From: Pontibacillus salipaludis
GTDB taxonomy: Bacteria > Bacillota > Bacilli > Bacillales > BH030062
Reading direction: 5' to 3'
Length of the DNA stretch: 64,000 nucleotides
Assembly: GCF_014642405.1 (NCBI RefSeq)
Contig: NZ_BMIN01000008.1
Location: 62,001 to 126,000 of the forward strand
A program made the position numbers and the translations under genes. Below are positions 50,517 through 59,716 of this stretch, one piece after another. Under the pieces are notes generated by a model that had not been told where the DNA came from, did not search any database, and saw only the letters and a list, made by a program, of their open reading frames with translations. Position 1 is the stretch's first letter. The number at the start of each line of letters is the position of its first letter.

Positions 50517-51479
50517 ATGGAGGAATTATATTTTGTAGCAGGTCTCGCCGTCGGACTTTTCTTATTTAGTGTATATACCTCATATGTTAAACATCGTTGG
50601 AAAGAAAAGAATGAGAAGGAAAAGCAAATTTATCAGCTTGTTGAAAATTCAAGAGACATTATTTATATTGTTCAACTTCAACCGGAACAGAAGCACATAT
50701 ACATCAGTCCAGCGCTTGATTCTTATTTAGGCAAGGGTATCGTAGAAGCCTCATTAGAAGACCCGTATTTTCCATTACAACTCATTCACCCTGATGATCT
50801 AGACACGTTAGAAAAGAAGATAACAGATCAGCTTGATTATTCAAAGCCGTTTGTTCAACGCTGGCGCAATCGGTTAGGGGAATACCGGTGGTTTGAGGAG
50901 TATGCTTCGCCTATCTATAATGATGATGGAGATTTGGTGGAGCTGCATGGCATCTTGCGAAATATTGATGAAAAAGTTCAACTACAGCAAAACTTAGAGT
51001 ATCGAAGTACACATGATGCTTTGACAGGCCTCTATAATCGCGATTATTTTGACGGATTGATGGAGAAATATGATCAAGAGATCAATTGTGCAGTTGGGAT
51101 GATTTTATGTGACCTGGATAAATTGAAGGATATGAATGACCAGTATGGCCATAAGCATGGGGATTCCTACATTCAGAAAGCTTCTGAAGTATTCCTTGAA
51201 TCTACCCCTCTTAATGCGGCTGTATCAAGGGTTGGTGGAGATGAATTTACCATTTTGCTGAATGACACCACACCAGAAGAGGTTGAGTCCGTTTTTGATC
51301 GGATACAAAAGCACGTTCATGATCACAATGAGTGTCATCCAAATTCTCGCTTGTCCTTATCTATGGGGTATGCGTTCACAACCCATTCAACAGGAAAAAT
51401 GGAGAGTCTATTTATCGAAGCGGATCAAAGAATGTATCAGCATAAGCGTTCAAAAAAAGATGTTTATACGTATTCATAA
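50517..51479 (+). CDS. PAS-GGDEF protein, putative diguanylate cyclase
   Basis: 320 residues: one N-terminal membrane helix (LYFVAGLAVGLFLFSVYTSYV), a PAS domain (about 40-150, with IHPDDLDTLEKK and the PAC-like RWRNRLGEYRWFEEYASPIYNDDGD) and a GGDEF domain (about 160-320) with intact RVGGDEF and the Mg2+ Asp in CDLDKLKDMNDQYGH. It should make cyclic di-GMP. The RxxD inhibitory site usually five residues before GGDEF is absent, so it probably lacks product inhibition. A short membrane-protein gene follows. Confidence 0.87.
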   Translation: MEELYFVAGLAVGLFLFSVYTSYVKHRWKEKNEKEKQIYQLVENSRDIIYIVQLQPEQKHIYISPALDSYLGKGIVEASLEDPYFPLQLIHPDDLDTLEKKITDQLDYSKPFVQRWRNRLGEYRWFEEYASPIYNDDGDLVELHGILRNIDEKVQLQQNLEYRSTHDALTGLYNRDYFDGLMEKYDQEINCAVGMILCDLDKLKDMNDQYGHKHGDSYIQKASEVFLESTPLNAAVSRVGGDEFTILLNDTTPEEVESVFDRIQKHVHDHNECHPNSRLSLSMGYAFTTHSTGKMESLFIEADQRMYQHKRSKKDVYTYS

Positions 51480-51496
51480 CGGAAGGAGGATTATTT

Positions 51497-51682
51497 TTGG
51501 TAAAAAACGTTCCTTTACTCATATCGATGCTTTTGATTGGTCTTGGGTCATTACTGGTTAGTCAAAATACACCTTTGCCAGAAGCGCTGGATTGGGTATT
51601 AATCATTATTGCTCTGATACTCAATCTGACAAGTGCAATAGGTTTGATTCTTCATCTTGGAACTCAAAAACCTAATAATTGA
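51497..51682 (+). CDS. Hypothetical 61-residue membrane protein
   Basis: TTG start with AAGGAGG in good position, 17 bp after the GGDEF gene, so it is probably co-transcribed. Two hydrophobic segments (LLISMLLIGLGSLLVS and WVLIIIALILNLTSAIGLILHL) with a short loop containing QNTPLPEALD. No family recognised. Confidence 0.55.
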   Translation: MVKNVPLLISMLLIGLGSLLVSQNTPLPEALDWVLIIIALILNLTSAIGLILHLGTQKPNN

Positions 51683-51829
51683 AGGTACATACTGTCTGAA
51701 TAACTTTTTTTGTTTCCTGGATCGTTCCTCCGCTCAGTTCAGTCTATACGTTGCTAAACGAGCTCTTACGGTTTTATAATTAAACATGATAAGATAAGTG
51801 TGGAAGTAAGCTGTAGGAGGAGTAGAGCT

Positions 51830-52213
51830 TTGAAGAAATATATAACGATTCTTGTACTAATCCCTTTACTACTACTTGGACTCTATACATTTGCTGTCAT
51901 GTTCCGTGGGCCGTTCGGATTTGATGATATGCCGATTGATCGCATGGAGAAAGTGGCTGAGTACCAATCAGATAAGGGTAACTTAACCATAAGAATTTTA
52001 GAAAAGAATGGAGCGCCAGTGAACGAAAAGCTGACGTACATTGGAGCCTTGTATGAAGAGGACACGTTCGTTCGGAATGTGATTTGGATGAAAGAAGATC
52101 ATCCTATCAAGTGGACAGGTGAAGAAACGATCACCTTTACTAATGCTGACGAGGAAGAAGTCGATATGAATGTATTCGAGGACACCTATGACTTCAGAGG
52201 ATTTCCATTATAA
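51830..52213 (+). CDS. DUF5412-like membrane-anchored protein
   Basis: TTG 51830 with AGGAGGAG upstream; 127 residues. One N-terminal membrane helix (YITILVLIPLLLLGLYTFAV) and an extracytoplasmic beta-rich domain with KGNLTIRILEKNGAPVNEKL, NVIWMKEDHPIKWTGEETITF and EEEVDMNVFEDTYDFR. The layout matches DUF5412 (a WxxD..I.W.....I.. pattern) of Firmicutes, but that is a resemblance and the function is unknown. Confidence 0.6.
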   Translation: MKKYITILVLIPLLLLGLYTFAVMFRGPFGFDDMPIDRMEKVAEYQSDKGNLTIRILEKNGAPVNEKLTYIGALYEEDTFVRNVIWMKEDHPIKWTGEETITFTNADEEEVDMNVFEDTYDFRGFPL

Positions 52214-52233
52214 TAGAACACTATGAATCTAAT

Positions 52234-52295
52234 AAGTAGTTCAACTGTTGAGGTACAAAGCACCACCTGTATCCAATGGATTGAGCTACTTTTTT
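52234..52295 (+). terminator. Terminator-like long hairpin
   Basis: AAGTAGTTCAA (52234-52244) pairs with TTGAGCTACTT (52281-52291, one G-T pair), followed by T-run. The arm sequence is the same as in the inverted pair at 28957 and 30215. Confidence 0.65.
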
Positions 52296-52401
52296 ATATG
52301 TTAGGCGCTGTTAATGTTTAGTGTTTATTTTGTTCCATATAAGCCCACCTTATATGGAACACTTGGATCCGAGATGGTTCGCATTGCGATAGATAGAGAC
52401 A

Positions 52402-52636
52402 TTTCCGTCAGCTTGAATAGAGTGTAAGGTGGGCCTGGAAATCACTCGCTTTCCGCGGCCCCACACGACGTGGGGTCGTTCGACGTTGTCACACGACGTG
52501 ACGATCTTAGTCGAACTTCCTCTATCTTTAAAAGCCTCCTCGGGAAAACCACCCTGCGGGGTCTCGTCTACCTCTTTCTCCCGCAGGAGTCTCGCAATTT
52601 CCAGGCCCACCTCTGCCATATGAGGAGAGACGGAAA
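52402..52636. repeat. Nested inverted-repeat element R2, copy C
   Basis: Opposite orientation to copy B. The outer TTTCCGTC/GACGGAAA enclose AAGGTGGGCCTGGAAAT and ATTTCCAGGCCCACCT. It also holds GCCCCACACGACGTGGGGTC and GTTGTCACACGACGTGACG hairpins as in copy A, plus the CCCTGCGGGGTCTCG block of copy B. Confidence 0.8.
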
Positions 52637-52684
52637 CGCGCCATATTTGTGAGGTGGGGGGCTTAAGAGCAACTTAAATTAACG

Positions 52685-52857
52685 GATCCGTTCACCTCAT
52701 TAGCGTCAGGGCAGGCTTGGGGACTGCGAGACTCCCGCGGGAAAAGGAGCCTAGGGGAGACCCCGGAAAGCGCGTAGCGATTGAGGAGGCTCCCCAGCTC
52801 CCCGCAGGAAAGCGAGTTGTCCCCATGCCTGCCCAACTTCTCTTCTGGAAACGGATC
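52685..52857. repeat. Nested inverted-repeat element R2, copy D
   Basis: The outer GATCCGTT/AACGGATC enclose GGGCAGGCTTGGGGAC and GTCCCCATGCCTGCCC, then GCGAGACTCCCGCGGG and CCCGCAGGAAAGCGAG. The outer stem sequence differs completely from copies A-C but stays paired. Confidence 0.75.
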
Positions 52858-52953
52858 TCCTCTGATCAAGTACCTCAGTTTCGATCCTTCACATCACATA
52901 TACAAAAATAAACCATCATATATATAACCTAAAAGCGGTGGGGAGGTTTTGTT

Positions 52954-54246
52954 ATGTGGGATAGCCATTATGTAATGAACGTAATCTTACCATTTTTGCC
53001 CCCTTACTCTGAAATAGTCGAATTAGAAACAACCCCAAAACAACCTGCAGTAGGAGCGGTGGATCTAGACGGGGATGGGGTGCTTGAGATGGTAGGGGCT
53101 TTTTATTGGCGCGGGGAGAATTATATCATTGTATTGAAATGTTTTTATGGAACATGGCAAGTTGTGAACGTGATGAAGGGAAAAGGATATGGAATAACCT
53201 ATTTTGGAGCGGCCCCTTTCACGAGTCCCTCTAAAAACAACCTTATTGTAGGCTGGCAAGTTGCCTCTCACTGGTCAGATCTTAGCGTGTATGAGTGGGC
53301 TGATAGTGGCCTTCAGGATGTAATTGTAGGGAATCGATATTATAGCATGATCGATGTAGAAGATATGGGAGAGAAGGACGGGATTTCTGAAGTAGCTTTA
53401 TGGAAACATGATACGGGTGTGGCTTATCGAGTCGAAGTTTTTAGATGGTCAGGAACAGAGTTTGAATTGGCTGTGGACGTCTATCCTGATTACTTTAAAA
53501 AAGTAGAACGATATTATAAGAATGTTTTAAAAGAACAAGACTCTACTACCTATTGGTACTATTTAGCCGATGCTCAAATAAAAAGGGGGAAGTACGAAGA
53601 GGCGCTTACGTCAATTGAAAAGGCTTTATCGTTTGACTATCCCTATCCGGGTGAAGAGGAACTTTTGACATTAAAAAAAGAGCTTAAGAAGTTACGAAAT
53701 CAATCTGATAGCTATGAACCTTTCGTAAATAAAGGTGATATTGACTTATCCTCTATCCAATACATAACTTCTGAAAAGGAAAGAGACCCTCAACTCGAAA
53801 AAGCTTTGATTAAAGAGTTTGAATACACAGATGAAGGTAAAGCGAGGTACTATTACAATAAAGTGGATCTTGATGGAGATGGAAATCCGGAAACGTTTGT
53901 TTACTTAGTAGGCCCCTATTTTTGTGGAACGGGTGGGTGTAGCGCAGCGATCTTTAAAGAACAAGACGGAGACTATTCTCTGCTCACCAGATTCAGCGTG
54001 GTCAATAATCCTGTCATTATAAGCGATGCGAAGACAAATGGGTATAAGGATATCATTATGAATGTGTATGGTGGCGGCATTGAACCCTTCTTTGCCCGGC
54101 TAACCTATAATGGTATAACCTATCCGGGTAACCCCTCCGTCCAACCAAAAGTAGAGCCTGGAACGAAACTTGAGGGCGTTGCCATTGTTGCAGATGACCT
54201 TGGAGAAAGTTCTGGTATAGAACTAAAACAACATAATGGATCGTAA
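52954..54246 (+). CDS. FG-GAP/TPR repeat protein of unknown function
   Basis: 430 residues. Two beta-propeller/Ca2+-loop-like motifs occur, VDLDGDGVLEMVGAF near residue 37 and KVDLDGDGNPETFVYLVG near residue 307. Between them is a TPR-like pair (YWYYLADAQIKRGKYEEALTSIEKALSF). It resembles secreted or surface VCBS/FG-GAP proteins of Bacillus but starts MWDSHYVMNVILPFLPPY, without a clear signal peptide. GGTGGGGAGG precedes ATG 52954. A weak N-terminal hydrophobic stretch may anchor it. Function unknown. Confidence 0.65.
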   Translation: MWDSHYVMNVILPFLPPYSEIVELETTPKQPAVGAVDLDGDGVLEMVGAFYWRGENYIIVLKCFYGTWQVVNVMKGKGYGITYFGAAPFTSPSKNNLIVGWQVASHWSDLSVYEWADSGLQDVIVGNRYYSMIDVEDMGEKDGISEVALWKHDTGVAYRVEVFRWSGTEFELAVDVYPDYFKKVERYYKNVLKEQDSTTYWYYLADAQIKRGKYEEALTSIEKALSFDYPYPGEEELLTLKKELKKLRNQSDSYEPFVNKGDIDLSSIQYITSEKERDPQLEKALIKEFEYTDEGKARYYYNKVDLDGDGNPETFVYLVGPYFCGTGGCSAAIFKEQDGDYSLLTRFSVVNNPVIISDAKTNGYKDIIMNVYGGGIEPFFARLTYNGITYPGNPSVQPKVEPGTKLEGVAIVADDLGESSGIELKQHNGS

Positions 54247-54280
54247 TTTCGTGTCTCCTTGCTAGGGAGAAAAGTTTCAG

Positions 54281-54316
54281 AGCCATTAAGGGAGAACATT
54301 CCTTATGGCTTTTTTT
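54281..54316 (+). terminator. Intrinsic terminator
   Basis: AGCCATTAAGG and CCTTATGGCT pair with one bulged T, followed by seven T. Confidence 0.85.
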
Positions 54317-54448
54317 ATAGTAATAGACCTTGAGTGAAACAGTTTATTTCACCACGATGAGAATATGTGGAAAAATGGGGTAAGAGTCATTCGATTATCG
54401 GCGTAGGGTTCGTTGCTTCTAGTAGACAGAAACAGAGGAGGAGTGGCA

Positions 54449-54601
54449 GTGGATGAAAATGATAATTCTAGCAGGGAAAATCCCTTTGCTTCTTGTTTAA
54501 CATGGTTTGCTGATGGCTGTACTGTCGTTGGATGTTTGAGTGGGTTTATTTTCTTCGTAGGCATTCCAGCAGCAGTTCTTCTTGTGAGGACGTTCATATA
54601 A
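54449..54601 (+). CDS. Hypothetical 50-residue membrane peptide
   Basis: GTG 54449 with GAGGAGGAG upstream. A polar N-terminus (MDENDNSSRENPF) is followed by Cys-containing hydrophobic sequence (TVVGCLSGFIFFVGIPAAVLLVRTFI). One or two membrane passes are possible. No family recognised. Confidence 0.5.
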   Translation: MDENDNSSRENPFASCLTWFADGCTVVGCLSGFIFFVGIPAAVLLVRTFI

Positions 54602-54717
54602 AAAAGGTAGTCTCGCTTCTTTTTATTTATAGACTATACCACATTTCGTCCATCATGATAGACTAATAGAAAGACATGAAATCGTTATCATATCGTGGTG
54701 ACAAGGAGTGGGGTCTA

Positions 54718-56082
54718 GTGGAATCGATTAGAGATAGTCACAAGCAGGATGTGTTCGACACGTTCTTTGAGAATGGGAACTTCTGCATCGTTGTTGTCGA
54801 TCATGAAGGGATCGTATCTTATATAAATGAAAGCTATTGCCAATTTCTGAATGTTGATAAGAGGCAAGCGATCGGGAAGCATGTAACGGAGGTCATTGAG
54901 AACACGCGTATGCACCTCGTCGTGGAGACAGGTAAGGAAGAGATGGCCGATCTTCAATACATAAGAGGAAATTATATGATTGCCAATCGCATTCCTTTGC
55001 GCTCAGACGGAAAAGTTGTTGGGGCCTTCGGGATGGTGCTGTTCCGTGATACGGAAGAGTGGCTGAAGATGAATAGTCACATACGTGATTTGCTTCTTGA
55101 GTTGAAAGCGTATCGCTCGCAGCGCAGGGAACAAACAGGAGCGACTTACGCTCTGCATCACATCATTAGCCAATCGCAGGAAGTTGAACGGTTAAAAGAT
55201 AAGATCAAACAAGTAGCTCCAAGTGATGTATCTGTATTACTCAGGGGTGAAAGTGGAACCGGGAAAGAGCTGTTTGCTCATAGCATTCATCATCTAAGCG
55301 AACGTAGCAACAAACCTTTTGTCAAAGTAAACTGTGCCGCGATTCCTGAAGACCTTCTCGAGTCAGAGTTATTTGGCTATCAGGAAGGAGCCTTTACCGG
55401 AGCGAAGAAAGGGGGCAAACCTGGCAAGTTTCAGCTTGCGGATGGGGGCACACTTTTCTTAGATGAAATTGGTGACATGCCACTCCATGCTCAGGTGAAA
55501 ATACTAAGGGTGTTGCAGGAAGGAGAGGTGGAAGCAATTGGAGCAACGCATCCTCAGAAAGTCAATGTACGCATCATTGCATCCACTCATCAGCCATTAG
55601 AACAATTGATTCAGGACCAGCGCTTTCGTGAAGATTTATTTTACCGCATTAATGTCGTCCAGTTTCATGTGCCAGCGCTTAGAGAGCGGAAAGAGGATAT
55701 TGAAGTACTAGCAAGATCTCTCCTTCATAAAGTGACGAATAAGATCGGGAAACGGGTGGAGGATTTTGACCCGGCTGTGCAAGAAGCCTTCAAGCGTTAT
55801 TCCTGGCCAGGAAACGTGCGAGAATTAGAGAATGCCATTGAATCCGCAGTGCATTTAACTCGTTCCGAATCGATTGGTCTAGACGACCTCCCATCTTCCA
55901 TTCGTGCGACATCTAGTGGTTATACGGCTGGGCGTACGTTAAAGGAAAGTCTTGAAGAAGCAGAGAAGCAGGCGATACAAGAAGCGATGGTTCATGCGGA
56001 GGGAGATAAAGTGAAGGCTGCCGGGACGCTTGGAATCGGAAAATCCTCTCTCTATGAAAAAGTGAAGAAATACGGCCTTTGA
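54718..56082 (+). CDS. Sigma-54-dependent activator of hydroxybutyrate/acetoacetate genes
   Basis: About 454 residues: an N-terminal PAS sensor (about 8-120), an AAA+ domain (about 160-390) with Walker A GESGTGKE, the sigma-54 contact loop GAFTGA, Walker B GGTLFLDEIGDMP and the R-finger region FREDLFYRINVVQFHVP, and a C-terminal Fis-type HTH (AAGTLGIGKSSLYEKVKKYG). AAGGAG supports GTG 54718; ATG 54676 is an alternative. A -24/-12 promoter and tandem 21-bp repeats lie between it and the CoA-transferase operon, so it very likely activates that operon. The PAS ligand is unknown. Confidence 0.9.
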   Translation: MESIRDSHKQDVFDTFFENGNFCIVVVDHEGIVSYINESYCQFLNVDKRQAIGKHVTEVIENTRMHLVVETGKEEMADLQYIRGNYMIANRIPLRSDGKVVGAFGMVLFRDTEEWLKMNSHIRDLLLELKAYRSQRREQTGATYALHHIISQSQEVERLKDKIKQVAPSDVSVLLRGESGTGKELFAHSIHHLSERSNKPFVKVNCAAIPEDLLESELFGYQEGAFTGAKKGGKPGKFQLADGGTLFLDEIGDMPLHAQVKILRVLQEGEVEAIGATHPQKVNVRIIASTHQPLEQLIQDQRFREDLFYRINVVQFHVPALRERKEDIEVLARSLLHKVTNKIGKRVEDFDPAVQEAFKRYSWPGNVRELENAIESAVHLTRSESIGLDDLPSSIRATSSGYTAGRTLKESLEEAEKQAIQEAMVHAEGDKVKAAGTLGIGKSSLYEKVKKYGL

Positions 56083-56128
56083 GTCATTCCGTAATTGTGG
56101 AAAGTCATTCCGATAATATGGAATGGCT
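56082..56128 (+). promoter_or_regulatory. Two 21-bp direct repeats: likely enhancer site and terminator
   Basis: AGTCATTCCGTAATTGTGGAA (56082-56102) and AGTCATTCCGATAATATGGAA (56103-56123) are exact head-to-tail 21-bp units, each with a dyad ATTCC...GGAA. They lie about 130-170 bp upstream of the sigma-54 promoter, a usual enhancer distance. The second unit also forms AGTCATTCC/GGAATGGCT plus six T, which could terminate the activator gene. Confidence 0.65.
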
Positions 56129-56253
56129 TTTTTAGTTGTCTAATGTAAGGGCTTACAAAATATTTTTGTATAGTTTGTCGAAGTTTTCTGAAATTCTGGA
56201 ATCGCTTAAACAGGAAGTGCGCTTTAACTAGCGTTGTAGCAGGATTTAGAAAG

Positions 56254-56270
56254 TTGGCATGTTTTTTGCA
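56254..56270 (+). promoter_or_regulatory. Sigma-54 (-24/-12) promoter
   Basis: TTGGCATGTTTTTTGCA carries the -24 GG (56256-56257) and -12 GC (56268-56269) exactly 10 bp apart, matching TGGCAC-N5-TTGCA with one change. It lies 27 bp before the CoA-transferase operon. Confidence 0.85.
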
Positions 56271-56296
56271 TATAAATAGGGTGAAGGGAGTGGGAA

Positions 56297-56995
56297 ATGA
56301 TGAAAGAAATGTATACATCGTTCCAAGAAGCAGTGAAAGACATTAAGGATCATGACACGATTATGGTAGGTGGCTTTGGTCTTGTTGGAATTCCGGAGAA
56401 TTTAATATTGGCATTAGTCGAGTCGAATGTAAAACACTTAACGGTTATCTCAAATAACTGTGGTGTTGACGATTGGGGACTAGGCTTGTTGCTTCAGAAT
56501 AAGCAGATTGATAAAATGATCGGCTCTTATGTCGGTGAGAACAAAGAATTTGAGCGTCAGGTGATTGAAGGCGAATTAGAAGTGGAGCTTGTGCCTCAGG
56601 GGACACTTGCTGAACGAATTCGTGCAGGAGGCGCTGGAATCCCTGCGTTCTATACACCAGCAGGAGTGGGTACACCGATTGCAGAGGGGCAAGAAGTGCG
56701 TACATTTGATGGAAAGGAATACTTACTTCAGCATGCACTGAAAGCAGATTTCAGTTTAGTTCGTGCGGCAAAAGGTGACCGACTTGGCAACCTTGTGTAT
56801 AACAAAACAGCGCGTAACTTTAACCCAATGATGGCAGCAGCGGGGAAAGTGACAATTGCAGAAGTGGAGAAGCTTGTTGAACCAGGTGCCATCGATCCAG
56901 ATCACGTACATACGGCAGGCGTGTATGTTCAGGGGCTGATTGAAGGGCAGCAAGAGAAGCGCATTGAACGATTAACGACAAACGCAAATGCATAA
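56297..56995 (+). CDS. scoA: 3-oxoacid (acetoacetate) CoA-transferase subunit A
   Basis: 232 residues. The glycine loop [18 protein letters not shown] near the N-terminus and the block [30 protein letters not shown] are diagnostic for class I CoA-transferase alpha subunits. It forms the enzyme with subunit B, which lies 15 bp downstream, moving CoA from succinyl-CoA or acetyl-CoA to acetoacetate. GGGAGTGGG precedes the ATG pair at 56297/56300. First gene of the sigma-54 operon. Confidence 0.93.
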   Translation: MMKEMYTSFQEAVKDIKDHDTIMVGGFGLVGIPENLILALVESNVKHLTVISNNCGVDDWGLGLLLQNKQIDKMIGSYVGENKEFERQVIEGELEVELVPQGTLAERIRAGGAGIPAFYTPAGVGTPIAEGQEVRTFDGKEYLLQHALKADFSLVRAAKGDRLGNLVYNKTARNFNPMMAAAGKVTIAEVEKLVEPGAIDPDHVHTAGVYVQGLIEGQQEKRIERLTTNANA

Positions 56996-57010
56996 AAAGG
57001 AGGAATTATC

Positions 57011-57685
57011 GTGGCTAAACAATTAGATAAAGCAGCGCAGCGTGAGAAAATCGCGAGAAGAGCTGAGAAGGAAATTGAAAGCGGTTTCTATGTCAATTTG
57101 GGGATTGGCATGCCAACAATGGTAGCCAATTATATTTCAGAGAATAAAGAGATGGTGCTTCAATCGGAGAATGGTCTCCTTGGAATTGGGCGTTATCCGT
57201 ATGAAGATGAAGTAGACCCAGATCTAATTAATGCTGGAAAAGAAACTGTTACAGCAGCGGTTGGTAGCGCGTATTGCGATAGTGCAGAATCGTTTGGCAT
57301 GATCCGCGGAGAGCATCTGGATCTTGCTATTCTAGGCGGAATGGAAGTCTCTGAAACGGGAGATCTCGCAAACTGGATGATTCCAGGCAAGATGATTAAA
57401 GGCATGGGTGGTGCGATGGATATCGTCCACGGTGCGAAGAAAATTGTCATCATTATGGACCATGTGAACAAACACGGAGAACCGAAAATTTTAAAACAGT
57501 GCAGCCTTCCTTTAACAGGTAAAGGCGTGGTCGACCGTATTATTACAGAGCGCGCGGTCATTGATGTAACGGATAAAGGGTTAGAGCTTGTGGAGCTTGC
57601 TGATGGTTGGACGGTTGAAGAGATTAAAGAATCCACAGAAGCAGAACTAAGTGTAAGCCCGAATCTACTAGAAACAGCGTACTAG
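57011..57685 (+). CDS. scoB: 3-oxoacid CoA-transferase subunit B
   Basis: 224 residues. The catalytic glutamate lies in the conserved segment [13 protein letters not shown]. The N-terminal [18 protein letters not shown] and [29 protein letters not shown] are typical of beta subunits. GTG 57011 behind AGGAGG. It is coupled with scoA and followed by a 3-hydroxybutyrate dehydrogenase gene. Confidence 0.94.
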   Translation: MAKQLDKAAQREKIARRAEKEIESGFYVNLGIGMPTMVANYISENKEMVLQSENGLLGIGRYPYEDEVDPDLINAGKETVTAAVGSAYCDSAESFGMIRGEHLDLAILGGMEVSETGDLANWMIPGKMIKGMGGAMDIVHGAKKIVIIMDHVNKHGEPKILKQCSLPLTGKGVVDRIITERAVIDVTDKGLELVELADGWTVEEIKESTEAELSVSPNLLETAY

Positions 57686-57703
57686 GCTAGGAGGAACACA
57701 AGA

Positions 57704-58480
57704 ATGGTAGAAACTAAAGTCGTACTCATCACAGGTTCAGCAAGTGGCATTGGATATGAAATCGGTGTTGATTTTGCTGAAAAAGGAGCAAAGGTCGTAT
57801 TCAGCGATATTAATGAAGAGAAAGTTCAGGACGTTACGCGTGATCTAACTTCTAAAGGTTATGAATGCATGGGCGTAAAATGTGACGTTACGAATGAAGA
57901 TGAGTTAAAAGGGGCAATCGATCAGGCCGTAGAGCATTACGGCCGACTCGATGTTTTAATTAACAACGCTGGTCTTCAACACGTGTCACCGATTGAAGAG
58001 TTCCCGACAGAGAAATTTGAATTCATGGTCAAAGTCATGCTCACAGCGCCATTCATGGCAACGAAGCATGCGTTCCCGATTATGAAAGAGCAAGGATTCG
58101 GTCGCATTATTAATATGGCGTCTATTAATGGTCTTATTGGATTTGCAGGAAAAGCAGCTTATAACAGCTCGAAACACGGTGTGGTTGGGCTGACGAAAGT
58201 GTCTGCTCTTGAAGGGGCGGAACACGGCGTTACGGTCAACGCGATTTGTCCTGGATATGTGGACACGCCGCTTGTTCGCGGACAGTTAGAAGACTTAGCG
58301 AAAACCAGGGACGTTTCTCTTGAGAAGGTATTAGAAGAAGTCATTTATCCGCTTGTGCCACAGAAGCGTCTGCTTTCTGTAAAAGAAATTGCTGATTATA
58401 CAGCATTTCTGGCTAGTGATGCGGCAAAAGGGGTAACCGGCCAGGCTGTGGTAATGGATGGCGGGTATACAGCACAATAA
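57704..58480 (+). CDS. 3-hydroxybutyrate dehydrogenase
   Basis: 258-residue SDR. Cofactor loop TGSASGIG, NNAGLQHVSPIEEF, catalytic Ser in INMASINGLIGF and YNSSKHG supplying Tyr and Lys. The stretch LQHVSPIEEFP and the end VTGQAVVMDGGYTAQ closely fit bacterial D-beta-hydroxybutyrate dehydrogenases (BdhA). Context with a CoA-transferase, thiolase and GntP permease supports the substrate: it would oxidise 3-hydroxybutyrate to acetoacetate with NAD+. Confidence 0.88.
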   Translation: MVETKVVLITGSASGIGYEIGVDFAEKGAKVVFSDINEEKVQDVTRDLTSKGYECMGVKCDVTNEDELKGAIDQAVEHYGRLDVLINNAGLQHVSPIEEFPTEKFEFMVKVMLTAPFMATKHAFPIMKEQGFGRIINMASINGLIGFAGKAAYNSSKHGVVGLTKVSALEGAEHGVTVNAICPGYVDTPLVRGQLEDLAKTRDVSLEKVLEEVIYPLVPQKRLLSVKEIADYTAFLASDAAKGVTGQAVVMDGGYTAQ

Positions 58481-58498
58481 TCGATGGGAGTGGAAAGA

Positions 58499-59674
58499 AT
58501 GGAGAATGTATATATTTTAGAAGGAGCTCGTACGCCTTTTGGTAGTTTTGGCGGGATATTGAAAGATGTAGACCCAACCCAGCTCGGTGTTACAGCGAGT
58601 AAGGGTGCGATTGAGCGAAGTGGGATTCGAGCAGAAGATCTTGATTTTTCCGTTATGGGGAATGTTATCCATTCAGCGAAAAATGCTCCTTACTTAGCGC
58701 GCCACATCGCTCTCCAAGCAGGGCTTCCGTATGAGAGTCCAGCCCTTGCGGTGAACCGTTTATGCGGTTCTGGTTTGCAGTCTGTCGTTTCAGCTGCTCA
58801 GTCGATCCAGCTAGGAGAAGGGCAAGCGGCATTAGCAGGTGGGGTAGACAGTATGAGTCTTGCACCTTATGCTTTACATGGGAGTCGGTTCGGAACGAAG
58901 TTAGGCGCACCGAAGCTAGATGACATGCTTTGGGCTGCTCTGACTGACGAATATATTGGTGCAGGCATGGGTATGACTGGTGAGAACCTCGCCGATCAAT
59001 ATGAGGTGTCTCGTGAGGAGCAAGACGCGTATGCTGCTCGTAGTCACCAAAGTGCTGCGGCAGCACGAGAGTCAGGGAAATTTGCAGAAGAGATTGTTCC
59101 GGTTGAGTTGAAGACTAAAAAAGGAACTCAAGTCGTTGATACGGATGAGCATATTCGTGAAGATACAACGGCTGAGAAGCTATCTGGTCTGAAGCCTGCT
59201 TTTAAGAAAGATGGTTCCGTAACAGGAGGAAATGCGAGCGGCATTAACGACGGAGCAGGTGCGGTTGTCCTTGCGGGTGAATCGTTTGTTGAGTCAAGGG
59301 GTCTGAAGCCACTTGGTCGCATCGTGTCCTGGGCCGTAGCTGGCGTTGATCCTTCCATTATGGGTATTGGTCCTGCACCAGCCATTCGCAAAGCGCTTGA
59401 GAAAGCATCATTAAGCTTAGATGACATGAGTCTAATTGAAGTAAATGAGGCGTTTGCTTCTCAGTATATTGCGGTAGAAAAAGAACTAGGGCTAAATCGG
59501 GACAAGGTAAACGTAAATGGTGGAGCCATTGCACTTGGTCACCCGGTTGGCGCAAGTGGGACGCGTGTTTTATATACATTAATGAAAGAACTGAAACGAC
59601 GAAATGAGCGGTACGGAGTCGCATCACTATGCATTGGTGGGGGCCAGGGCATTGCGATGGTCGTGGAAGTCTAA
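58499..59674 (+). CDS. Acetyl-CoA acetyltransferase (thiolase)
   Basis: 391 residues. The acyl-accepting Cys is in NRLCGSGLQSVVSAAQSI, the His in GGAIALGHPVGASGTRV and the second Cys in ASLCIGGGQGIAMV. It cleaves acetoacetyl-CoA to two acetyl-CoA, completing ketone body breakdown started by the two preceding activities. ATG 58499 behind GTGGAAAG; the frame opens at 58484, just after the dehydrogenase stop. Confidence 0.94.
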   Translation: MENVYILEGARTPFGSFGGILKDVDPTQLGVTASKGAIERSGIRAEDLDFSVMGNVIHSAKNAPYLARHIALQAGLPYESPALAVNRLCGSGLQSVVSAAQSIQLGEGQAALAGGVDSMSLAPYALHGSRFGTKLGAPKLDDMLWAALTDEYIGAGMGMTGENLADQYEVSREEQDAYAARSHQSAAAARESGKFAEEIVPVELKTKKGTQVVDTDEHIREDTTAEKLSGLKPAFKKDGSVTGGNASGINDGAGAVVLAGESFVESRGLKPLGRIVSWAVAGVDPSIMGIGPAPAIRKALEKASLSLDDMSLIEVNEAFASQYIAVEKELGLNRDKVNVNGGAIALGHPVGASGTRVLYTLMKELKRRNERYGVASLCIGGGQGIAMVVEV

Positions 59675-59716
59675 CTAGCACGAGAACGATCTTAGATTGA
59701 TATTGGAGGATGTAGT

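Noticed and set aside
50173-52623. Open frames of 60-89 codons (VGLEIARLLREKEVDETPQGG...) in the R2 elements
   Set aside because: They are translations of the palindromic repeat, present on both strands and in several copies, with no start signals.
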